From: Belnapia moabensis DSM 16746
GTDB lineage: Bacteria; Pseudomonadota; Alphaproteobacteria; Acetobacterales; Acetobacteraceae
Assembly: GCF_000745835.1 (NCBI RefSeq)
Contig: NZ_JQKB01000003.1
Coordinates: 124,001-188,000 of the forward strand
Reading direction: 5' to 3'
DNA length: 64,000 bases
Translations under genes and position numbers: made by a program
The notes under the pieces: model-generated
Databases searched by the model: none
Told to the model about the DNA's origin: nothing
What the model saw: the letters and a program-made list of their open reading frames with translations, nothing else
In this document: positions 8,488 to 16,821 of the stretch, piece by piece
Position numbering within the stretch: the first letter of the stretch is position 1
Layout of the letters: the number at the start of each line of letters is the position of its first letter

Positions 8488-9225
8488 ATGGTGGCATTGG
8501 TGACGGGTGCGCAGCAGGGGATCGGGCGAGCTTGCGCCCTAGCCCTTGCGGCGGCGGGGCATGACGTCGCCATCAACTGGCTCGATGACCGGGAGGCGGC
8601 GGAGGCCGTAGCCGAGGGCGTGCGGGCGGCAGGGCGCAAGGCGGCGCTGGTCCAGGGGGATGTCGGCGCAGGGGCCAGGGCCTGCGCGGCGCTGGTCGAG
8701 GCGGCCTCGGCGGCGCTCGGGACGGTCGAGGTGCTGGTCAACAATGCGGGGATCTTTCCGCGGGTCGAATTCCTCGAGATGGGGGAAAGCCAGTGGGATC
8801 AGGTCTTCGCCGTCAACCTGAAGGGCAGCGTGTTCTGTGCGCAGGCGGCGGCCAGGGCGATGGTGGCGGGAGGCGTGAAGGGGTGCATCGTCAACCTGGC
8901 CTCCTCCGCGGTTCGGGGAACGCCGGTCGGGGTGCATTACAGCGCGACGAAGAACGGCGTGGTGGGCATCACCCGCTCCATGGCGCTGGCGCTGGCGCCG
9001 CATGGCATCCGGGTGAATGCGATCGCGCCGGGGCTGACCGATACGGCGCAGCCGCGCTACGGCAATACGGATGAGGAAGTGCGGGCGATGGGGGCGGCGC
9101 TGCCGCTCGGGCGTCTGGGGCGGCCTGAGGATATCGCCGACATGGCCGTCTTCTTGGCTTCGCTCGGAGCGTCCTGGATTACCGGGCAGGTCTATCATGT
9201 GAACGGGGGCGGCTACATGCCGTGA
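8488..9225 (+). CDS. SDR-family oxidoreductase (FabG/glucose-dehydrogenase-like)
   Basis: 245 residues. The cofactor motif TGAQQGIG (6-13), NNAG (85-88) and the catalytic Ser140, Tyr151, Lys155 (YSATK) are present, and the protein ends with the typical VNGGGYMP. The ATG at 8488 is chosen because GGAGGA (8475-8480) sits seven bases upstream; a GTG at 8473 would overlap this SD. It follows the TRAP receptor by 44 bp and is probably co-transcribed. Its TGA abuts the TCA (reverse stop) of the phosphatase, making the palindrome TGATCA. Substrate unknown. Confidence 0.87.
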   Translation: MVALVTGAQQGIGRACALALAAAGHDVAINWLDDREAAEAVAEGVRAAGRKAALVQGDVGAGARACAALVEAASAALGTVEVLVNNAGIFPRVEFLEMGESQWDQVFAVNLKGSVFCAQAAARAMVAGGVKGCIVNLASSAVRGTPVGVHYSATKNGVVGITRSMALALAPHGIRVNAIAPGLTDTAQPRYGNTDEEVRAMGAALPLGRLGRPEDIADMAVFLASLGASWITGQVYHVNGGGYMP

Positions 9226-9975
9226 TCATTCCAGCAGCAGGTCGCGGAGGCGCTCCAGGCGTGGGGCGGTGAGGCTGAGGCCGCGCTCCAGCAGCAGGGG
9301 CATGGCGCCGCCATGGGCCTCCACGGCGGCGTCCAGGGCGGCTTCCAGCAGCTCGGGATGGGTGGCGTAGAGGGCGTCGGCCAGGGGCTTCGGCGTGCCG
9401 GGCGGCAGGGCCAGGTCGCGGCGCCAGATGCGGTCGGTGGCGCGGTAGTCCTCCATCACCGTCTCGCGGCTGGCGCCGAGGGCGGTGAGGATCAGCGCGG
9501 CGGCGAGGCCGGTGCGGTCCTTGCCGGCGGAGCAGTGGAAGAGCAGCGCGTGGCGCTCCGGCTGGAGCAGCAGGTCGAAGAGGCCGCGATAGGCGCCGAT
9601 GAAGCGGGTGCCGTAGTCGAGATAGGCGCGGCGGAGGAGGTCGACCACATCCTCGCCGGTGCTCAGCTCGCGCTGCATGAGGTCGGCGAGCGAGGCGCCG
9701 ACGGTCGGCTCGATGGGGAGGTGGATGCGCTCGGCGCCCGCGGGCAGGCGGGAGGGGCGGTGGGCGGCTTCCTCGACGCCGCGGAGGTCGCAGACGGTGC
9801 GGAGGCCGAGGCCGGCGATCGTTTCCACGTCGCGCTCGGTGAGGTGGGCGAGGGTGGCGGAGCGGTAGAGGTGGCCGAGGCGGAGGCGGCGGCCATCGGC
9901 CATCTGCCAGCCGCCGAGGTCGCGGAGGTTGGAGGCGCCGTCGAGGGGGATGGCGATGGGGAGGTCGTCGGGCAT
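9226..9975 (-). CDS. Tyrosine/dual-specificity protein phosphatase-like protein
   Basis: 249 residues of the Y_phosphatase3 (SIW14/OCA-like, PtpB-like) class. The P-loop HCSAGKDRTG (147-156) holds Cys148 and Arg154 in the CX5R arrangement, and NLRDLGG (16-22) is the N-terminal signature of this family. These enzymes dephosphorylate tyrosine, serine/threonine or phosphoinositides; the target is not predictable. The ATG at 9975 is chosen for its GGAG six bases upstream; the open frame continues to 10128 but through a palindromic repeat. No signal peptide. Confidence 0.84.
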   Translation of the reverse strand: MPDDLPIAIPLDGASNLRDLGGWQMADGRRLRLGHLYRSATLAHLTERDVETIAGLGLRTVCDLRGVEEAAHRPSRLPAGAERIHLPIEPTVGASLADLMQRELSTGEDVVDLLRRAYLDYGTRFIGAYRGLFDLLLQPERHALLFHCSAGKDRTGLAAALILTALGASRETVMEDYRATDRIWRRDLALPPGTPKPLADALYATHPELLEAALDAAVEAHGGAMPLLLERGLSLTAPRLERLRDLLLE

Positions 9976-10017
9976 CGGGGGCTCCTCGGTGACGTTGGCG
10001 GTGGTTGTAGCAGCTTT

Positions 10018-10078
10018 CGGGAGGGGCGTTGCCCCTCCCGAGCCCTTCTCACCAAAGGCCAGAAGGTCATTGGAAACC
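10018..10078 (+). repeat. Dispersed palindromic intergenic element, copy A
   Basis: A perfect 10-bp stem (CGGGAGGGGC, 10018-10027, with GCCCCTCCCG, 10031-10040) around the loop GTT is followed by a second imperfect palindrome (CCAAAGGCC with GGTCATTGG) and the tail GGAAACC. The same order of parts occurs at 39506-39567 and, inverted, at 16764-16821. It sits between the divergent phosphatase and SDR genes. Its role is unknown; the first stem could act as a terminator or mRNA stabiliser. Confidence 0.7.
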
Positions 10079-10154
10079 AATGGTTTAACTCGAAGGATCC
10101 GGGGGCGGTGCGAGGGGATCGGAAGCATTGCCTTCGATGCACCCTCAAGGGCGG

Positions 10155-10184
10155 TTGACGCATAGCGAAAGCGGCAGGGACACT
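10155..10184 (+). promoter_or_regulatory. Weak sigma70-like promoter candidate before the SDR at 10213
   Basis: TTGACG (10155-10160) followed after 18 bases by GACACT. The -35 is good, but the -10 matches the consensus at only three of six positions. Position relative to the SDR start is sensible. Confidence 0.25.
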
Positions 10185-10212
10185 CGCCTCCAACAACCCA
10201 GGAGGAACAGCT

Positions 10213-11004
10213 ATGCCCGGATCATCGCTCTTCGACCTCAGCGGCAAGGTCGCCATCGTCACCGGCGGGTCGCGCGGCATCGGCCGGGCCATCGCCGAGC
10301 GGATTGCGGAGCATGGGGCGAAGGTCGTCGTCTCCTCCCGCAAGCTCGATGCCTGTCAGGTCGTGGTGGACGGCATCAAGGCCAAGGGCGGCGAGGCGGT
10401 GGCCATGGCCTGCAATATCGGCCGCAAGCCGGAGCTGCAGGCGCTGGCGGACGAGACCATCGCGCGCTGGGGCGGGGTCGATATCCTGGTCTGCAACGCG
10501 GCGATCAACCCGCATTTCGGGCCAGCCATGGGCATCCCCGACGAGGTCTTCGACAAGATGATGGCGACCAACATCAAGTCGAACATGTGGCTGTCGCACA
10601 TGTGCATCCCGAGCATGGAGGCGCGCGGGGGCGGGGCGATCGTCATCATCTCCTCGATCGGTGGGTACCGGGGTTCGGTCAATCTCGGCACCTATGCGAT
10701 CACCAAGGCGGCGGACCTGCAGCTGGCACGGAACCTAGCCTGCGAATGGGGGCCGAAGAATATCCGCGTCAACTGCATCGCGCCTGGGCTGGTGCGGACT
10801 GATTTCGCGCGGGCGCTGTGGGAGGACCCGGTCAACTACAAGAAGCGGACGCGGGATACGCCGCTGAAGCGGATCGGCGAGCCGGACGAGATCGCGGGGG
10901 CGGCGGTGTTCCTCGCCTCGCCGGCGGGGAGCTTCATGACCGGGCAGAGCATGATCATCGATGGTGGGGTGACCTGCGGCGTGCCAGCAAACGCGGAGGA
11001 CTAG
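10213..11004 (+). CDS. SDR-family oxidoreductase
   Basis: 263 residues, classical SDR with TGGSRGIG (17-24), CNAA in place of the usual NNAG (94-97), and the catalytic Ser148, Tyr161, Lys165 (YAITK). The C-terminal IIDGGVTCG is typical. A very strong RBS (AGGAGGAA) lies nine bases before the ATG, suggesting high expression. It stands alone: a divergent phosphatase upstream and a 405-bp gap downstream. Similar SDRs occur with acyl-CoA dehydrogenases in other proteobacteria, but nothing here fixes the substrate. Confidence 0.87.
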   Translation: MPGSSLFDLSGKVAIVTGGSRGIGRAIAERIAEHGAKVVVSSRKLDACQVVVDGIKAKGGEAVAMACNIGRKPELQALADETIARWGGVDILVCNAAINPHFGPAMGIPDEVFDKMMATNIKSNMWLSHMCIPSMEARGGGAIVIISSIGGYRGSVNLGTYAITKAADLQLARNLACEWGPKNIRVNCIAPGLVRTDFARALWEDPVNYKKRTRDTPLKRIGEPDEIAGAAVFLASPAGSFMTGQSMIIDGGVTCGVPANAED

Positions 11005-11137
11005 CAAATGGCGCGGGGATTGCTAGGTGGTCTCTGACACTCGCGCTGAGGCACCTGGCACGCCCCGGGCCGTGGTTATTGCCATAAGGCGCCTCGGTAT
11101 CGAAATGTTGCCGGCGGCGGGTAAAGCTTAATGAAAC

Positions 11138-11176
11138 GTGACTTCATGGCAGGGGCATCCTGTCATGAAGTGTCAC
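11138..11176. promoter_or_regulatory. Long inverted repeat, candidate operator or leader hairpin for the prkA operon
   Basis: GTGACTTCATGGCAGG (11138-11153) is mirrored by CCTGTCATGAAGTGTCAC (11159-11176). The arms are nearly complementary, with one mismatch and a two-base bulge, around a five-base spacer. It could bind a dimeric regulator or form a hairpin in the transcript. No known operator was recognised. Confidence 0.5.
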
Positions 11177-11305
11177 AGACCCGACCATCTACGGCGATTT
11201 GCCAGCTTGGTTCCAACTGTCGGGTTTGACTTGGCGGTGCCGGCAGGCAATGCGTGCTGAGCGGTGGGGGCCCTGCCCTCCCCTTCCCGTGATTTGCAGT
11301 CTACA

Positions 11306-11322
11306 GCGGCGCGGTGCGCCGC
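11306..11322. repeat. Short GC-rich perfect hairpin in the prkA leader
   Basis: GCGGCGC (11306-11312) and GCGCCGC (11316-11322) pair around GGT, and are followed by AGCAATAAAAGTTT. This resembles an attenuator or intrinsic terminator more than an operator, but the downstream T run is short. Confidence 0.4.
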
Positions 11323-11409
11323 AGCAATAAAAGTTTACCGCACTCGACGCCCCCATTCCGCACACTGTCTGCGTTGCCATCTAACTGGCAGCGCTTGCAG
11401 GGGCGGCCG

Positions 11410-13356
11410 ATGAACAGCATGCAGGACATCTTCGCCGATTATGCCCGGGCCTATGAATCCCGGCGCGAAACAGACATGTCCATCTCGGAGTATTTGGAAG
11501 GCTGCCGGAAGGATTCGGGATTCTATGCGAGTGCCCCCGAACGTATCCTTAAGGCGATCGGCGAGCCGACTGTCGTGGATACCGCGAAGGATGTGCGGCT
11601 CGGGCGGATCTTCCTAAACCGGACTATCCGCGTCTACCCGGCCTTCTCGGAATTCTATGGGATGGAGGAGACGATCGAGCGGATCGTCGGCTTCTTCCGT
11701 CATGCCGCCCAGGGGTTGGAGGAAAGGAAGCAGATCCTCTACCTGCTGGGTCCGGTGGGGGGCGGCAAGTCCTCGCTCGCCGAGCGCCTGAAGGCGCTGA
11801 TGGAGGCGGAGCCGATCTACGTGCTGAAGGCGGGCGACGAGATGAGCCCGGTCTTCGAGAGCCCGCTCGGGCTGTTTGACCCGGAGCGGATGGGGCCGAT
11901 GCTGGAGGACCGATACGGCATCCCCCGGCGGCGGCTGACTGGGCTGATGAGTCCGTGGGCGCTGAAGCGGCTGGATGCCTTCGGCGGAGACATCTCACAG
12001 TTCCGGGTGGTGAAGGTCAGGCCCTCGCGCCTCAGGCAGATCGCTATCGCCAAAACCGAGCCCGGCGACGAGAACAACCAGGACATCTCCTCACTGGTCG
12101 GCAAGGTGGATATCCGGAAGCTCGAGATGTTCGGACAGAACGATCCGGATGCCTACAGCTTCTCGGGCGGGTTGAACCGGGCGAACCAGGGCGTCTTGGA
12201 ATTCGTCGAGATGTTCAAGGCGCCGATCAAGATGCTCCACCCGTTGCTGACGGCGACGCAGGAGGGCAACTACATCGGCACCGAGAATATCGGCGCCCTG
12301 CCCTTCCAGGGCATCATCCTGGCCCATAGCAACGAGTCGGAATGGCAAAGTTTTAAGAACAACAAGAACAACGAAGCCTTCATCGACCGCATCTACGTCA
12401 TCAAGGTGCCCTACTGCCTGCGGGTGACTGAAGAGCAGAAGATCTACGAGAAGCTGGTCTCCTCATCGGAGCTCTCGGCCTCGCCCTGCGCCCCGGCCAC
12501 CTTGGAGATGCTGGCGCGGTTCACGGTGCTCTCGCGCCTGAAGAAGCACGAGAACTCCAACGTCTACGCCAAAATGCGGGTCTATGACGGCGAGTCGCTG
12601 AAGGAGACGGACCCGCGGGCGAAGAACCTGCAGGAGTACCGGGATGCGGCCGGGCCCGATGAGGGCATGGAGGGGGCCTCGACCCGCTTCGCCTTCAAGG
12701 TGCTGGCGGCGGCCTTCAACTACGACACGACCGAGATCGCGGCCGACCCCGTCCACCTGATGTATGTGCTGGAGCAGACGATCCGGCGCGAGCAGCTGCC
12801 GGACGAGACGGAGAAGCGCTACCTGGAGTTCATCAAGGGGGAGCTTGCGCCGCGCTACGCCGAGTTCATCGGCAACGAGATCCAGAAGGCCTATCTCGAG
12901 TCGTATAACGACTACGGCCAGAACCTCTTCGACCGCTACGTCGCCTATGCGGATGCCTGGGTCGAGGACATGGACTTCAAGGACCCGGATACCGGCCAGA
13001 TGATGAACCGGGAGCTGCTGAACCAGGAGCTCACCAAGATCGAGAAGCCGGCCGGCATCGCCAACCCGAAGGACTTCCGCAACGAAGTGGTGAAATTCGC
13101 CCTTCGGGCGCGGGCCAATCGGGGCGGGCGGAACCCCTCCTGGACCTCCTACGAGAAGATCCGTGAGGTGATCGAGCGGCGCATGTTCAGCCAGGTGGAG
13201 GACTTGCTGCCGGTGATCTCCTTCGGCTCCAAGAAGGACGGGGAGAGCGAGAAGAAGCACGGGGAGTTCGTGCAACGCATGGTCTCCCGGGGTTATACCG
13301 AAAGACAGGTCCGCCGGCTTGTTGAATGGTACATGCGCGTGAAGCAGGCCGGCTGA
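11410..13356 (+). CDS. prkA: PrkA family serine protein kinase
   Basis: 648 residues, matching the PrkA/YeaG length (about 640). The N-terminal AAA-like domain has a Walker A GPVGGGKSS (114-122), and the conserved C-terminal PrkA domain runs from about residue 390 to the end. The family is a cytoplasmic stress-linked kinase or protease-like ATPase (E. coli YeaG, B. subtilis PrkA). The ATG at 11410 is chosen by family length and an AGGGG just upstream; the open frame extends to 11314 without support. First gene of prkA-yeaH-spoVR; in enterobacteria this trio is induced in stationary phase and nitrogen stress. Confidence 0.95.
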   Translation: MNSMQDIFADYARAYESRRETDMSISEYLEGCRKDSGFYASAPERILKAIGEPTVVDTAKDVRLGRIFLNRTIRVYPAFSEFYGMEETIERIVGFFRHAAQGLEERKQILYLLGPVGGGKSSLAERLKALMEAEPIYVLKAGDEMSPVFESPLGLFDPERMGPMLEDRYGIPRRRLTGLMSPWALKRLDAFGGDISQFRVVKVRPSRLRQIAIAKTEPGDENNQDISSLVGKVDIRKLEMFGQNDPDAYSFSGGLNRANQGVLEFVEMFKAPIKMLHPLLTATQEGNYIGTENIGALPFQGIILAHSNESEWQSFKNNKNNEAFIDRIYVIKVPYCLRVTEEQKIYEKLVSSSELSASPCAPATLEMLARFTVLSRLKKHENSNVYAKMRVYDGESLKETDPRAKNLQEYRDAAGPDEGMEGASTRFAFKVLAAAFNYDTTEIAADPVHLMYVLEQTIRREQLPDETEKRYLEFIKGELAPRYAEFIGNEIQKAYLESYNDYGQNLFDRYVAYADAWVEDMDFKDPDTGQMMNRELLNQELTKIEKPAGIANPKDFRNEVVKFALRARANRGGRNPSWTSYEKIREVIERRMFSQVEDLLPVISFGSKKDGESEKKHGEFVQRMVSRGYTERQVRRLVEWYMRVKQAG

Positions 13357-13386
13357 CCCAGAACTGGACCGCGAGGCGCCTGCTCG

Positions 13387-14691
13387 ATGCAGATCCTGGA
13401 CCGCCGCCTGAACCCAAGCGGCCGTAGCCTGCCCAACCGCCAGCGCTTCCTGCGGCGGGCGAAATCACTGGTGCAGGAGGCGGTGCGGGATGCCTCGGCG
13501 AAGCGGGATATCCGCAGCGCCGATGAGGGGGGCGAGGTCTCGATACCCCTCCATGGTATCCGCGAGCCGAGCTTCCATCACGGGTCGGGTGGCATGCGCG
13601 ACCATGTGCTGCCCGGCAACAAGGAGTACCGCGAAGGGGACGAAATCCAGCGGCCGCAGGGTGGCGGCGGCGGGGGCGGGTCCGAGGGCTCGCCCGAGGG
13701 CGGGGGGGAGGATGCCTTCCGCTTCGTACTCACGCGGGAGGAGTTTCTTTCGCTCTTCCTCGACGACCTGGAACTGCCCGACCTCGCCAAGCGGCGGCTG
13801 GTTGAGGGGGCGGACCCGGCCTGGCACCGAGCGGGGTATTCGGTGGCGGGGACGCCGTCGAACCTTTCCCTGGCGCGCACCATGCGGAACAGCCTGTCGC
13901 GGCGCATTGCATTGAAGCGGCCAAAGCCGGAGGCGGTGGCGGCGCTGGAGGCGGAGATCGCCGAGCTGGAAGGCCAGCCGGGCAGCGAGGAGCGCATCGC
14001 CGCGCTGAAGGCGGAGCTGGCGGTGCAGCTGAAGCGCAGCCAGCGCATCCCCTGGATCGACCCGATCGACGTGCGCTACCGGCGCTTCGAGCCGGTCCCC
14101 CGTCCGGTGGCGCGGGCCGTCATGTTCTGCCTGATGGATGTCTCGGGCAGCATGACCGAGGACATGAAGGACCTGGCGAAGCGCTTCTACACGCTGCTCT
14201 ATATCTTCCTGCAGCGGCGCTACAAGCATGTGGACATCGTCTTCATCCGCCATACGCATGAGGCGGCGGAGGTGGATGAGCAGACCTTCTTCCATAGCCG
14301 GGAGACAGGTGGGACCTTGGTGTCCACCGCTTTGGAGGAGATGCGGAAGGTGGTCGCCGACCGCTATCCGCCGACGGATTGGAACATCTACGCCGCGCAG
14401 GCCTCGGATGGCGACAATGCCGCGGGCGACAGCCAGCGCACGGCGCGGCTGCTGATCGACGAGGTCCTGCCGGCCTGCCAGTACTATGCCTATATCGAGG
14501 TCGGGCGCGACGGCGAGCATGGCATGCCGGGCTTCCCGCGGGGTCCGACCGATCTGTGGCGGACCTATGAGCAGCTGGTCAGCGCCGGCGCGCCGATGGC
14601 GATGAAGAAGGTGCGCAACCGGCGGGACATCTTCCCCGTTTTCCGCGAGCTCTTCGCCAAGCGCGGATTGCTTGAGGAGGCGAAGGCATGA
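13387..14691 (+). CDS. YeaH/YhbH family protein (DUF444)
   Basis: 434 residues, full-length UPF0229/DUF444. A basic N-terminus is followed by a glycine-rich low-complexity linker (about 91-108) and a von Willebrand-type domain with the MIDAS-like DVSGS (251-255). The function is unknown; it is genetically tied to PrkA and SpoVR. It begins 30 bp after prkA with a weak SD and its TGA overlaps the ATG of spoVR (ATGA), so the three genes form one operon. Confidence 0.93.
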   Translation: MQILDRRLNPSGRSLPNRQRFLRRAKSLVQEAVRDASAKRDIRSADEGGEVSIPLHGIREPSFHHGSGGMRDHVLPGNKEYREGDEIQRPQGGGGGGGSEGSPEGGGEDAFRFVLTREEFLSLFLDDLELPDLAKRRLVEGADPAWHRAGYSVAGTPSNLSLARTMRNSLSRRIALKRPKPEAVAALEAEIAELEGQPGSEERIAALKAELAVQLKRSQRIPWIDPIDVRYRRFEPVPRPVARAVMFCLMDVSGSMTEDMKDLAKRFYTLLYIFLQRRYKHVDIVFIRHTHEAAEVDEQTFFHSRETGGTLVSTALEEMRKVVADRYPPTDWNIYAAQASDGDNAAGDSQRTARLLIDEVLPACQYYAYIEVGRDGEHGMPGFPRGPTDLWRTYEQLVSAGAPMAMKKVRNRRDIFPVFRELFAKRGLLEEAKA

Positions 14692-16223
14692 ACGCGCCCG
14701 TATCCACGCCCGGCCTCCTTTATGAGGGGGCGGACTGGGACTTCTCCACGCTCATGCGCATCCACGATGCCTGCGAGGAGGTGGCGGTCCGCGACCTCGG
14801 GCTGGACTTCTACCCGAACCGGATCGAGATCATCAGCGCGGAGCAGATGCTGGATGCCTATGCCAGCACGGGCCTGCCGCTATTCTACCGGCACTGGTCC
14901 TTCGGTAAGCAATTCGCCCAGCACGAGGCGCTGTACCGCAAGGGCCTGCGTGGGCTCGCCTATGAAATCGTCATCAACTCCGACCCCTGCCTCTCCTATG
15001 TGATGGAGGAGAACACCGCGACCTTGCAGGCGCTGGTGATCGCGCATGCGGCTTTCGGGCATAACCACTTCTTCAAGAACAACCGCATCTTCCGCGAGTG
15101 GACGGATGCGAAGGGCATCCTCGACTACCTCGAATTTGCCAAAGGCTATATCGCGGAGTGCGAGGACAAGTACGGCGAGATCGCGGTCGAGCGGGTGCTC
15201 GACTCGGCGCATGCGCTGATGAATTACGGCGTGCACCGGCATCACCGCCGGACCATCGACCTGCGCTCCGAGGAGCAGCGGGTGCGGGAGCGCCGGGCGC
15301 ATGACGAGCGGATGTACAACGTGTTGTGGAGCACGCTGCCGGAGCGGGCGAGCCAGGCGATCGGCGCCGACGAGGTCGAGAAGCGGCGGGCGATGCTGCA
15401 GCTGCCGCAGGAGAACGTCCTCTACTTCCTTGAGAAGTCGGCACCGCGGCTGGCGCCCTGGCAGCGCGAGGTGATCCGAATAGTCCGCAACGTGGCACAG
15501 TATTTTCATCCGCAGCGGCAGACCAAGATGATGAACGAGGGGTGCGCGACTTATGTGCACCACCGCATCCTCAACACGCTGCATGCGGAGGGACGGTTGA
15601 GCGACGGGGCGCTGCTGGAGGCGCTGCATTCGCATACCAGCGTCATCATGCAGCCGGATTTCGACGATCCGCGCTATTCGGGGATCAACCCATATGCGCT
15701 CGGCTTCGCCATGATGGAGGATATCGAGCGCATCTGCCGCGAGCCGACCGAGGAGGACCGCGAGTGGTTCCCCGATTTCGCCGGCAGCGGGGACCCGATG
15801 CCGACCTTGCGCTACGGCTGGTCCGAGTTTCGCGACGAGAGCTTCATCCTGCAATTCCTCAGCCCGCACCTCATGCGGAAGATGAAGTTCTTCCACCTGA
15901 AGGACGATGCGGCACAGCCGGTGCTGCGGGTCGATGCGATGCATGACGAGCGCGGCTACCGGCGGCTGCGGCGGGCGCTGGCGAAGCAGTACGACCCAGC
16001 CTGGATGGATCCGGATATCCAGGTGGTGGATGTCGATCTGTCGGGCGACCGGCGGCTGATCCTCGAACACCGGGTGCAGGACGGCCGGCTGCTGGAGGAG
16101 CAGGAGGCGCGGCAGGTGCTGCGGCACTTGGCGAACCTCTGGAGCTACGACGTGCTGCTGCGCGAGGTCGATCCGGCGACGGGCGCGAGCCTCCGGGAGC
16201 ATGCGGTGTCGCCGCCGAGGTAG
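14688..16223 (+). CDS. SpoVR family protein
   Basis: 511 residues covering the whole SpoVR/YcgB family. Conserved features include an FGKQF segment near the N-terminus, the histidine-rich FGHNHFFKNN region, and MMNEGCATYVHH in the middle. In B. subtilis it affects cortex formation; in non-sporulating bacteria it belongs to the PrkA/YeaH stress operon and its biochemical role is unknown. The start overlaps the yeaH stop by four bases. The next gene begins 60 bp later and is functionally unrelated. Confidence 0.94.
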   Translation: MNAPVSTPGLLYEGADWDFSTLMRIHDACEEVAVRDLGLDFYPNRIEIISAEQMLDAYASTGLPLFYRHWSFGKQFAQHEALYRKGLRGLAYEIVINSDPCLSYVMEENTATLQALVIAHAAFGHNHFFKNNRIFREWTDAKGILDYLEFAKGYIAECEDKYGEIAVERVLDSAHALMNYGVHRHHRRTIDLRSEEQRVRERRAHDERMYNVLWSTLPERASQAIGADEVEKRRAMLQLPQENVLYFLEKSAPRLAPWQREVIRIVRNVAQYFHPQRQTKMMNEGCATYVHHRILNTLHAEGRLSDGALLEALHSHTSVIMQPDFDDPRYSGINPYALGFAMMEDIERICREPTEEDREWFPDFAGSGDPMPTLRYGWSEFRDESFILQFLSPHLMRKMKFFHLKDDAAQPVLRVDAMHDERGYRRLRRALAKQYDPAWMDPDIQVVDVDLSGDRRLILEHRVQDGRLLEEQEARQVLRHLANLWSYDVLLREVDPATGASLREHAVSPPR

Positions 16224-16282
16224 CGCTTGTGGCGGGTGCGAGGGTGCCGGTAGCTTCGCCGGTCCTTGCAACGGAGTCTCGC

Positions 16283-16714
16283 ATGTCCGCCACCACCAGC
16301 CCAGTCACCGCGCGGAGCGGCGACCTCGATGCCGTACTGCTCGTCGGGCGCATCGCGATGGTCGTGCTGTTTCCGATCAGCGCCTATTTCAAGATCATGG
16401 GGTGGCCAGGCATCGTCGGGATGTTGACGCAGCAGGGAGCGCCACTGCCCTATCTCGGCGGCATAGTTGCGGTGCTGGCGGAGACTGTGTTCCCGCTGCT
16501 TGTCATCCTCGGGCTGTGGACGCGCTGGGCGGCTTTCGGGCTGATCCTCTACACGCTCGGGACCAGCGTCATCGCGCATCGGTTCTGGGAGTTCGAGGGG
16601 CCGGCGCAGATGGGCCAGATCTTCAGCTTCTTTAAGAACCTCTCGATGTGCGGCGGCTTCCTGCTGCTCGCCTGGATCGGGCCGGGGCGGTATGCGGTGC
16701 AGCCGAAGCCCTGA
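16283..16714 (+). CDS. DoxX family membrane protein
   Basis: 143 residues with about four hydrophobic segments (residues 20-40, 60-80, 87-107 and 118-135), the size and layout of DoxX/DoxD proteins. The family is variously linked to quinone-dependent oxidation or redox stress; no catalytic residue can be named. The ATG at 16283 is chosen because CGGAGT lies eight bases upstream; the frame is open to 16229. It converges with the serine hydrolase across a palindromic repeat. Confidence 0.8.
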   Translation: MSATTSPVTARSGDLDAVLLVGRIAMVVLFPISAYFKIMGWPGIVGMLTQQGAPLPYLGGIVAVLAETVFPLLVILGLWTRWAAFGLILYTLGTSVIAHRFWEFEGPAQMGQIFSFFKNLSMCGGFLLLAWIGPGRYAVQPKP

Positions 16715-16763
16715 GCGCATGGCGCGCCGTGGCGGGTATCACCGGTACTGATCAGAACCCAAG

Positions 16764-16821
16764 GGTTCCAAGGAGCTCTCGGTCCTTGGCAGGGGAGTTT
16801 GAGGGGGCGACACCCCCTCAA
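16764..16821 (-). repeat. Dispersed palindromic intergenic element, copy C (inverted)
   Basis: Read on the minus strand this has the same parts as the copies at 10018 and 39506: a stem TTGAGGGGG/CCCCCTCAA (arms 16799-16807 and 16813-16821), AAACTCCCC, a second palindrome (CCAAGGACC...GGTCCTTGG-type, imperfect) and GGAACCC. The outer stem contains the stop codon of the serine hydrolase (16818-16820), so the repeat may serve as the terminator of this convergent pair. Confidence 0.7.

Larger units (their letters stand above)
11005..11409 (+). other. 405-bp gene-free leader upstream of prkA
   Basis: The longest gene-free stretch in the window. No convincing coding frame is seen on either strand. 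Relative to its surroundings it is less GC-rich and holds a long inverted repeat (11138-11176), a small perfect hairpin (11306-11322) followed by an A-rich run, and a TTGACT (11226-11231) without an obvious -10. It probably carries the promoter and regulatory sites of the prkA operon. Confidence 0.6.

Noticed and set aside
11189-11380. 63-codon minus-strand frame in the prkA leader
   Set aside because: No RBS, odd composition and no features of a real protein.
11386-11399. Possible sigma54 promoter TGGCAG...TTGCA before prkA
   Set aside because: The GG to GC spacing is two bases too short and the site ends ten bases before the start codon, leaving no room for a transcript leader.
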